A DNA stretch of 7,654 nucleotides from Actinomycetota bacterium (GTDB taxonomy: Bacteria; Actinomycetota; Humimicrobiia; Humimicrobiales; Humimicrobiaceae): contig JAMCQQ010000022.1 of NCBI GenBank assembly GCA_023379515.1, forward strand, positions 1 to 7,654. Direction: 5' to 3'. How positions within the stretch are numbered: position 1 is the stretch's first letter; each line of letters begins with the position of its first letter. Positions 1 to 4,765 of the stretch are shown here, in pieces. The notes below the pieces were generated by a model, which saw nothing but the letters and a program-made list of their open reading frames with translations, did no database searches and was not told the origin of the DNA. A program made the translations under genes and the position numbers.

Positions 1-2
1 AG

Positions 3-335
3 ATGTTGGAGTTTTTATTGTTTATCGATCCCGATGAAAAAACTATTTATGAAACATCAGGATTTATAAATGACGCTATTAAAGGTAACCTGGTTTTAAC
101 TGACAAAAAGCTCTTTTTTTTCTATGTTTCAAATATATCAAGAGACAGTATCTTTATTGCTTCACATCCATATATAGCAGCGGTTTCACTTAAGGAAGGG
201 CTGACTTCTTCAACTCTTGTAATAAGCAGTAAAAAGGAAGCCTTTGTTATCAAGAAAATAAATAAAAATGATGCAAAAACTTTTTATAACTTGCTAAATG
301 GCATTATTGAAAAAAATAAAAAATTACAAACCTAA
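3..335 (+). CDS. Small bacterial PH-like domain protein, possibly 5'-truncated by the window edge
   Basis: The 110-residue reading frame has the look of a bacterial pleckstrin-homology-like domain (bPH/GRAM type). An opening LFIDPDEKTIYETSGFI resembles the usual 'L.pgE.i....G.i' strand. It is followed by GNLVLTDKKLFFFYV, matching the 'G.l.lTd.rl.f' signature, then alternating beta strands and a final amphipathic helix (about residues 88-105) that would cap the barrel. No signal peptide or membrane segment is visible. Such domains often serve as small cytoplasmic or membrane-associated modules of unknown ligand. Only two bases precede the ATG, so no ribosome site can be seen, and this may be the C-terminal domain of a longer protein. 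It converges with the 3D-domain gene, 34 bp away. Domain assignment is by pattern only; no function is claimed. Confidence 0.6.
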   Translation: MLEFLLFIDPDEKTIYETSGFINDAIKGNLVLTDKKLFFFYVSNISRDSIFIASHPYIAAVSLKEGLTSSTLVISSKKEAFVIKKINKNDAKTFYNLLNGIIEKNKKLQT

Positions 336-377
336 ATAAATAAAGAGTCAAGTCAGATTAATAATATTTTTATTTAG
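332..377. terminator. AT-only inverted repeat spanning two convergent stop codons; weak bidirectional terminator candidate
   Basis: CTAAATAAA (332-340) is the exact reverse complement of TTTATTTAG (369-377), with a 28-nt spacer. The arms contain the stop codons of the two convergent genes (333-335 and 370-372). The position suits a shared terminator, but the stem has a single G:C pair, the loop is long, and there is no clear U tract, so function is doubtful. Confidence 0.25.
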
Positions 378-882
378 ATATTTCATCAGCAAGTTCAATA
401 CCGCCGTTGTTAAGAAATCTAAGCCAAACACCCCTTCTACCAAAATCCCTGGCTTCTTCTTTAGAATTAAAAAATATATCAATCCTATTTCCTTTTATTT
501 TACCGCCGCGATCGGCAGCAAGAAAAACTCCAACATCTTTTATCTCAACGCTTGTTCCAAAAGGTATAATTTTGGGATCGACAGCTATTATCCCTTCAAC
601 TGCAATTTTACCTGTCGCAGTTTTATCCGTCGTGCCCTGGCTGATATCGTTTTTACTGTATCCGGTCGCAACAAAATAAAACCACTCTACTTTTTTTTCG
701 ATTTCTTTATATTCTGTAACTAAATAAGGTTCTTTTTGAACAATGACTTCGGTATTTTTACCGATAAGATAAGAAAATAGATTTAACTTTGGGGTCGTAA
801 ATGCCAATACAGTTACTAAAATAATTAAAGCTATAAGCGTCCAAAATACTATACTTATCGTAATATGGTATTTTTTTAGCAT
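370..882 (-). CDS. Membrane-anchored 3D-domain protein (putative peptidoglycan-active enzyme)
   Basis: The protein has 170 residues from the ATG at 882. It has a short basic N-terminus, one hydrophobic segment (about residues 9-28, IVFWTLIALIILVTVLAF) acting as signal anchor, a short linker, and a 3D domain at about 68-158. The three conserved aspartates are visible in AVDPKIIPFGT (D102), AADRGG (D124) and NRIDIFF (D135), with the typical tail EARDFGRRGVWLRFL. The 3D domain has the double-psi beta-barrel fold of MltA and is found in Firmicutes YabE/YocH/Rpf-like cell-wall proteins, so a muralytic role outside the membrane is expected. It is short for the class, with no G5, LysM or other wall-binding domain. 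The start is set by GGAG at 891-888, 5 nt before the ATG. An in-frame TTG at 918 would extend it but has no ribosome site and places charged residues before the anchor. Downstream it converges with the PH-like gene. Confidence 0.85.
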   Translation of the reverse strand: MLKKYHITISIVFWTLIALIILVTVLAFTTPKLNLFSYLIGKNTEVIVQKEPYLVTEYKEIEKKVEWFYFVATGYSKNDISQGTTDKTATGKIAVEGIIAVDPKIIPFGTSVEIKDVGVFLAADRGGKIKGNRIDIFFNSKEEARDFGRRGVWLRFLNNGGIELADEISK

Positions 883-896
883 TTTTTCTCCAATCT

Positions 897-933
897 CTAA
901 TCTTACTGCAGACAACAATCTTTTTAAGATTAG
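897..933 (-). repeat. 9-bp inverted repeat in the leader of the 3D-domain gene
   Basis: CTAATCTTA at 897-905 is matched exactly by TAAGATTAG at 925-933, with a 19-nt spacer that contains CTGCAG. On the minus strand it lies just upstream of the GGAG ribosome site (891-888). If transcribed it could form a leader hairpin next to the initiation region; if not, it could be an operator. The repeat is seen directly; its role is inferred. Confidence 0.4.
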
Positions 934-996
934 CAGGTCTAGGTTTTACATTTATATTTGTTAAAAACATTTTTATTTAATAATTATTAAAATTAA

Positions 997-1022
997 TTAA
1001 AAATTTAGCTTAAAAATTTAAC
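997..1022. repeat. Two tandem 13-bp A/T-rich repeats upstream of the aminotransferase promoter
   Basis: TTAAAAATTTAGC (997-1009) is followed directly by TTAAAAATTTAAC (1010-1022), 12 of 13 positions identical. The copies end about 48 bp upstream of the -35 hexamer. The A5T3 tracts could bend DNA or act as an UP-like element, or be tandem half-sites for a regulator. AT-rich background makes chance repetition possible. Confidence 0.4.
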
Positions 1023-1070
1023 TTTCAAATTATAAACAGATAATTTAAATAAAATCAATGTTTATTTATA

Positions 1071-1098
1071 TTGACTGTAAAATAGAAAGCTTTATAAT
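1071..1098 (+). promoter_or_regulatory. Sigma-A/sigma-70-type promoter for the aminotransferase-dehydrogenase operon
   Basis: TTGACT (1071-1076, 5 of 6 to consensus) and a perfect TATAAT (1093-1098) are separated by 16 bp. The start point would fall near 1105, giving a leader of about 100 nt before the ATG at 1205. This is the strongest promoter match in the window. Confidence 0.7.
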
Positions 1099-1129
1099 AC
1101 AATTTAGGGCATATGATGACCTAAATTGT
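1099..1129. promoter_or_regulatory. Probable operator: perfect 10-bp inverted repeat over the predicted start point
   Basis: ACAATTTAGG (1099-1108) and CCTAAATTGT (1120-1129) are exact reverse complements with an 11-nt spacer. The element begins at the first base after the -10 hexamer and covers the predicted transcription start, a classic position for a repressor to block initiation. The nearby DeoR-family protein is the obvious candidate binder, but I could not find a second copy of the motif in front of that gene. A 5'-end RNA hairpin is the alternative. Confidence 0.5.
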
Positions 1130-1204
1130 TCGTTTATGACTTAATAATTTTAAAATTAAAAAGAATTTTTGAATTTTTTAATAACTGAATAAAGGAGAAA
1201 ATTT

Positions 1205-2578
1205 ATGGATTATGATAAAAATTGGGCAAAAATTGACCCGGAAAGCGTTCCTGATATTAAAGTTCCTGCGCCAGGACCGAAATCCAAAGAACTGCACAAG
1301 AGAGCAGAAAAATACATGAAAGGTTATTCTTCCCAGGTAAAGTTATTTCCGGTATCGTTTGAAAGCGGACATGGAGTTACTTTGACCGATGCCGATGGAA
1401 ATAAATATATTGATTTTTCTTCGGGAATTTATGTAACAAATTTGGGTCACTGCCATCCGAAAGTTGTTGAATATGTACAAAAGCATACGGCCCAGCTAAT
1501 GAACTGCCATGATTTCACAACAGAGGTTAAGGTAAAGTTTCTTGAAAAACTTGCTTCTCTTACACCAGGCAATTTAAATGGAATACAGATGTATTGTGCA
1601 GGCTGTGAATCTGTTGAGGCCGCAATGAGAGCCGCAAGGGCACAGACAAGGAAATATGAATTTTTTTCTTTTTATGGAGATTTTCATGGAAAAACCATGG
1701 CTGCAGTTTCCCTTACACAGGTAGCTGATTTTACTTCAGGCCCAAGAGCGGTCGGATATCACCTGGCACCAGGCGCACATTGCTATCACTGCGCTTTTGA
1801 TAAAACTTATCCGGATTGCAAACTTTTTTGTGTTGATGCATTGGAAAAACAAATAAAGCTTGAGGGAACAGGAAATGTTGCAGGAATAGTACTGGAACCA
1901 ATCCAGGGCTGGAACGGATCTATTGTTTATCCTGACGATTATTTACCTGCTTTACGAAAATTATGTGACAAACTTGGGATATTTTTAATTGTAGATGAAG
2001 TTCTTACATGCTGCGCGAGAACAGGCAAGATGTGGTGCGTTGACCATTATGATGTCATACCTGATGTTATTGTTATGGGAAAAGGACTTGCAAATGGATT
2101 TCCCTGCACCGCTTTTGCAATTAAGGAAGAGCACACTGAAGTAATGGATAAAATTTCTGCTTCCACAAGCTACGGCGGAAACCCAATGGCTGCAGCTGCC
2201 GGATTAGCTTCACTTGAAGTAATAGAAGAAGAAGACATTGTTGAAAAATCAGCAAAACTGGGAGACTTCATAATGAAGAGACTTAAAAAAATGAAAGATG
2301 AACACAAAATCATTGGTGAAGTAAGAGGCAAGGGTTGTCTGCTGGGAATGGAGCTTGTAAAGGACCAGAAGACAAAGGAGCCTTTTGTCGAAGCAGGAAA
2401 AAGAGTTTATCAGGTAGCTTTTTCCAAGGGTCTTGCCTGGATACCTGCAAACCAAAATTTGAGAATGTCTCCGCCGCTTATAATGGAAGAAGCAATAGCA
2501 GAAAAAGCACTTGAAATAATAGATGAGTCCATAACTATTGTAGAAAAAGAACTGGGATATGGAGGTTCGATAATATGA
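1205..2578 (+). CDS. Class III (fold type I) PLP-dependent aminotransferase, GabT/ArgD-like, substrate unknown
   Basis: The 457-residue protein is full length for the family and transfers an amino group between an amine and a keto acid. Landmarks: entrance DADGNKYIDFSSGI (62-75), GHCHPKV (81-87), the phosphate-binding region around 131-135 (CAGCE), FYGDFHGKT (156-164), EPIQG (231-235), D264 of IVDEV for the pyridine nitrogen, PLP lysine K293 in MGKGLANGFP, and the TSYGGNPMA loop (321-329). The usual Gln after DEV is Leu267, and the common GFGRTG is CCARTG. The protein carries 14 cysteines, four in the insert CYHC-X8-CKLFC (193-209). The start is supported by AAAGGAG 7 nt before the ATG. The stop overlaps the next gene's start (ATGA), with GGAGG for that gene inside this one. 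GABA, ornithine, polyamine, beta-amino acid or amino-sugar substrates remain possible. Confidence 0.9.
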   Translation: MDYDKNWAKIDPESVPDIKVPAPGPKSKELHKRAEKYMKGYSSQVKLFPVSFESGHGVTLTDADGNKYIDFSSGIYVTNLGHCHPKVVEYVQKHTAQLMNCHDFTTEVKVKFLEKLASLTPGNLNGIQMYCAGCESVEAAMRAARAQTRKYEFFSFYGDFHGKTMAAVSLTQVADFTSGPRAVGYHLAPGAHCYHCAFDKTYPDCKLFCVDALEKQIKLEGTGNVAGIVLEPIQGWNGSIVYPDDYLPALRKLCDKLGIFLIVDEVLTCCARTGKMWCVDHYDVIPDVIVMGKGLANGFPCTAFAIKEEHTEVMDKISASTSYGGNPMAAAAGLASLEVIEEEDIVEKSAKLGDFIMKRLKKMKDEHKIIGEVRGKGCLLGMELVKDQKTKEPFVEAGKRVYQVAFSKGLAWIPANQNLRMSPPLIMEEAIAEKALEIIDESITIVEKELGYGGSII

Positions 2579-3729
2579 AAACTTTAGGTGTTGGAATGGC
2601 CGGCTATGGATTTATCGGAAAAGTTCATACCATGTCTTACCTTAATCTTCCCTTTTACTATAAACCGGTACCTGCCAAGCTAAAAATGGTTGGCGTCTGC
2701 TCAACTCCGGTTCAGGATGCAGAAGAAGGAATTTCTCAGGCAGGATTTGAATTTGCTACAACTGATTACAAGGACCTGATAAGAAGGGATGATATTGATA
2801 TTATCGAAGTATGCACCCCAAATTATATCCACAAAGATATTATAATAGATGCATTAAAAGCAGGAAAGCATGTAAACTGTGAAAAACCTCTGGCAATGAA
2901 TTTAAAAGAGGCAAAAGAAATCCTTGATACTGCCAATGCTTATCCTGGTCTTGTTTCTCAAATGTGTTTTGAGTATCGTTATTTTCCTCCGGCAATGCGG
3001 GCAAAACAGCTTATTGATGAAGGATTTCTTGGAAGAATATACAGCATTAGAGCGATATATCTTCATGCAGGAAATTCTGATCCTAACCGTCCCACATACT
3101 GGAAAATACAAAAGAAGTACTGCGGCGGTGGTGCATCGTATGATCTTGCCTCACATATAATAGATTTGATAAGGTTTTTATGTGGCGATTTTAAAAGAGT
3201 ATTTTCAAAACTTGAAATTTTTGTACAACAAAGACCATTGCCTGACCGTTCCGGTCAAATGTGTGATGTTGATGTGGATGATATCGCGCTTCTTCTTTTT
3301 GAAATGGAAAATGGGGCACTGGGAACCCTGGAAGCAACCAAGGTTGCCACTGGTGCAAATGATGAAATAAGAATCGAAATCCACGGGGAAAAAGGAGCGA
3401 TAAGATTTAACAGTATGCAGCCAAACTTCCTTGAAGCTTATGATACAAGAGATGAAGAAGAACCCATTGGAGGACACCGCGGTTATAAGGCAATTGAGAC
3501 AGTTCAGAGGTATCCAAAACCGGCACAAGCATTTCCCGGGCCCAAATTTTCAATTGGCTGGATCAGATATCATGCAGGGAATGCTTATGATTTTATTTCC
3601 AACATTGCAGATGTGAAAAAACCTGAATCTGACATGTATTCAGGCTATAAGGTGCAGGAAGTAATTGAAGCGTCGCTTATTTCAGACAAAGAAAAAAGAT
3701 GGGTCGATCTGCCTCTGAAAATCCAATAA
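2575..3729 (+). CDS. Gfo/Idh/MocA-family NAD(P)-dependent oxidoreductase (sugar or cyclitol dehydrogenase-like)
   Basis: The 384-residue protein has an N-terminal Rossmann fold opening with GVGMAGYGFIGKVH (residues 5-18, GxGxxG type), then VCTPNYIHKDI and the family signature GKHVNCEKPLA, whose lysine is catalytic. The C-terminal alpha/beta domain carries GGGASYDLASHIIDL, with the D-x3-H pair expected to position the substrate hydroxyl. Members oxidise or reduce a secondary alcohol of a sugar, polyol or related compound with NAD(P). The length, the YLHAG.SDPNRPTYW stretch and the DVDDIA loop recall the levoglucosan dehydrogenase/inositol dehydrogenase-like branch, from memory only. The ATG lies in an ATGA overlap with the aminotransferase stop, with GGAGG at 2561-2565, so the two are co-translated. 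That pairing suggests consecutive alcohol, ketone and amine chemistry. The gene ends 27 bp before a convergent regulator. Confidence 0.9.
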   Translation: MKTLGVGMAGYGFIGKVHTMSYLNLPFYYKPVPAKLKMVGVCSTPVQDAEEGISQAGFEFATTDYKDLIRRDDIDIIEVCTPNYIHKDIIIDALKAGKHVNCEKPLAMNLKEAKEILDTANAYPGLVSQMCFEYRYFPPAMRAKQLIDEGFLGRIYSIRAIYLHAGNSDPNRPTYWKIQKKYCGGGASYDLASHIIDLIRFLCGDFKRVFSKLEIFVQQRPLPDRSGQMCDVDVDDIALLLFEMENGALGTLEATKVATGANDEIRIEIHGEKGAIRFNSMQPNFLEAYDTRDEEEPIGGHRGYKAIETVQRYPKPAQAFPGPKFSIGWIRYHAGNAYDFISNIADVKKPESDMYSGYKVQEVIEASLISDKEKRWVDLPLKIQ

Positions 3730-3756
3730 TCTTGAAAATATAATAACAATATTTAA

Positions 3757-4521
3757 TTATTTTATTATTATCTGAATATCCAGCTCTTTGATTTTTTCAA
3801 GAAATTCTTTATCTGCTTCCGTATCAGTTATCAGGATATCGATATCGCTTATCGGAGCAACAAAATTCATTGAAATATTGCCAATCTTGGAATGATCACA
3901 AAGAGCAATTACGGTTTTTGCACAATTAATCATACTTTTTTTGGTATGCGCCTCAATCTGATCTGCTGCAGTTATTCCTTTTTCAAGATCAAGCCCGCTG
4001 ATTCCTATGAATGCTTTATCAACAAACAAGCTTTTAAATGCCGAATCAGCAATTGGACCTATCAGGGAATGCGTTTCATTTTTTAAAATTCCACCACTTA
4101 AGATTATGGAATACTGGGGATTTGTTTTTCCCAACAACACAGCAATATCACAGCTATTTGTAACAACAGTTATTTTTTTCTTATTGGTTATATTCAATGC
4201 AGTTTGCAGGCCCGTAGTTCCTGCTTCAATCAAAACTACATCCTCCTCCTCAATAAGAGCCGCTGCCGCCAGGGCTATCTTTTTTTTCTCTTCAATAAAC
4301 TTTTCCTTCTGAATATCAAATTTCATTTCATGTCCAACCGACAGGCTGTTTATTGCTCCGCCGTGGGTCCTTCTTAAAAGGCCTTTTTTGGAAAGTTTAT
4401 TTAAATCTCTTCGTATTGTAGTTTCAGAAATATTTAAAGTTTTAGCGACATCAACTGCTTTTACGCTGCCGGTCTTATTTATGAGATTTAATATATATTC
4501 TCTTCTCTCTTCTCCAAGCAA
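3757..4521 (-). CDS. DeoR-family transcriptional repressor
   Basis: The 254-residue protein is standard length for the family. The N-terminal winged helix-turn-helix runs about 3-56: ERREYILNLI, SVKAVDVAKTLNISETTIRRDL as the helix-turn-helix, and LLRRTHGGA as the wing. The C-terminal DeoR sensor domain (about 75-232) shows IEAGTTGLQTA (phosphate-sugar binding loop), VTNS, LSGG, GISGLD, and the conserved ALCDHSKIG and ITDTEAD. Such proteins usually repress sugar or polyol catabolic operons and release DNA on binding a phosphorylated sugar. The start is TTG at 4521, chosen because GAAAGGA (4535-4529) lies 7 nt upstream and the protein then begins with the family-typical MLGEERRE; the nearby ATG at 4528 is out of frame. 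It converges on the dehydrogenase gene, so it is the natural candidate regulator of that operon (inference), and may also control itself. Confidence 0.92.
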   Translation of the reverse strand: MLGEERREYILNLINKTGSVKAVDVAKTLNISETTIRRDLNKLSKKGLLRRTHGGAINSLSVGHEMKFDIQKEKFIEEKKKIALAAAALIEEEDVVLIEAGTTGLQTALNITNKKKITVVTNSCDIAVLLGKTNPQYSIILSGGILKNETHSLIGPIADSAFKSLFVDKAFIGISGLDLEKGITAADQIEAHTKKSMINCAKTVIALCDHSKIGNISMNFVAPISDIDILITDTEADKEFLEKIKELDIQIIIK

Positions 4522-4536
4522 CTGCCATTCCTTTCA

Positions 4537-4561
4537 AATTAAAAAATTCTTTTTTTTAATT
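4537..4561. repeat. Perfect 10-bp A/T inverted repeat in the regulator's leader, possible autoregulatory site
   Basis: AATTAAAAAA (4537-4546) and TTTTTTAATT (4552-4561) are exact reverse complements around a 5-nt centre. On the minus strand the repeat overlaps the -10-like TATAAT (4564-4559) and reaches nearly to the ribosome site at 4535. The position suits autorepression, but low complexity makes a chance match plausible. Confidence 0.35.
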
Positions 4562-4564
4562 ATA
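4559..4564 (-). promoter_or_regulatory. Candidate -10 element for the DeoR-type regulator
   Basis: A perfect TATAAT reads on the minus strand, placing a start near 4552 and a leader of about 31 nt before the TTG start. No good -35 hexamer lies 16-18 bp upstream, so this is tentative. Confidence 0.3.
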
Positions 4565-4608
4565 TTATCTTTTTGAAAGTACTGCCTTAAATATTTTTTA
4601 AATCATAC

Positions 4609-4638
4609 TATACAGATGTATGGTAAGTATCATATAAT
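4609..4638 (+). promoter_or_regulatory. Candidate promoter for dinB
   Basis: TATACA (4609-4614, 4 of 6 to TTGACA) and a perfect TATAAT (4633-4638) are 18 bp apart. The start would fall near 4645, giving a leader of roughly 120 nt that contains the nested TGAAC repeats. Confidence 0.4.
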
Positions 4639-4639
4639 A

Positions 4640-4697
4640 TGAACATAAAAATAAGAAATGAACCTGCTGACTGTTCAAAGAGAAATCAAATAGTTCA
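4640..4697. promoter_or_regulatory. Nested TGAAC/GTTCA inverted repeats upstream of dinB, possible damage-response operator
   Basis: TGAAC occurs at 4640-4644 and 4659-4663, and its reverse complement GTTCA at 4673-4677 and 4693-4697. The outer and inner pairs share a centre at about 4668. GAAC/GTTC half-sites recall LexA boxes of Gram-positive bacteria, but the usual spacing (4 bp in Bacillus) is not met; here the inner spacing between GAAC and GTTC is 9 bp. A role in dinB control is inference. Confidence 0.3.
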
Positions 4698-4765
4698 ACC
4701 ATATCTTCTTTCATTTTCAATGAAAGATTTAAAAAACAGGCTTTATTTAAAAAAAAGAAAAACTT

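Larger units (their letters stand above)
883..1204. other. Divergent intergenic region between the 3D-domain gene and the aminotransferase operon
   Basis: This is a 322-bp, very AT-rich spacer with no convincing gene. Reading left to right it contains: the ribosome site (888-891) and a 9-bp inverted repeat in the leader of the 3D gene (897-933); runs of A and T; two tandem 13-bp repeats (997-1022); a sigma-A-like promoter facing right (1071-1098); a perfect 10-bp inverted repeat over the predicted start point (1099-1129); an A/T-only 8-bp inverted repeat (1155-1162 with 1175-1182); and the aminotransferase ribosome site AAAGGAG (1191-1197). I found no convincing promoter for the minus-strand gene beyond AT-rich -10-like hexamers. 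Confidence 0.7.
4522..4765. other. Divergent intergenic region between the DeoR-type regulator and dinB
   Basis: This 244-bp spacer holds no convincing gene. From the left it contains the regulator's ribosome site, an A/T-only 10-bp inverted repeat (4537-4561) overlapping a minus-strand TATAAT (4564-4559), a plus-strand promoter candidate (4609-4638), and four TGAAC pentamers arranged as two nested inverted pairs (4640-4697). The region before the dinB start is nearly pure A with no good Shine-Dalgarno site. Confidence 0.6.

Noticed and set aside
407..679. Plus-strand open frame inside the 3D-domain gene
   Set aside because: It lies wholly antisense to a gene with clear domain motifs and itself shows no recognisable motif or ribosome site.
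883..918. N-terminal extension of the 3D-domain protein to a TTG at 918
   Set aside because: There is no ribosome site before that TTG, whereas the ATG at 882 has GGAG 5 nt upstream and gives a standard signal anchor.
883..960. c-di-AMP (ydaO-type) riboswitch before the wall-enzyme gene
   Set aside because: Such switches often precede wall hydrolase genes, but this AT-rich leader lacks the G-rich conserved core; only one simple hairpin is visible.
3205..3528. Minus-strand open frame of 107 codons inside the dehydrogenase gene
   Set aside because: It is antisense to conserved dehydrogenase coding sequence and has a composition typical of a shadow frame (rich in F, C, I and S).
3730..3775. 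Intrinsic terminator between the dehydrogenase and the regulator
   Set aside because: Only a 7-bp A/T stem with a 15-nt loop can be drawn (3740-3746 with 3762-3768), too weak to call.
4660..4676. Canonical LexA box
   Set aside because: GAAC and GTTC are present but 9 bp apart, unlike the 4-bp Bacillus or 7-bp alphaproteobacterial spacing; kept only as a speculative nested repeat.
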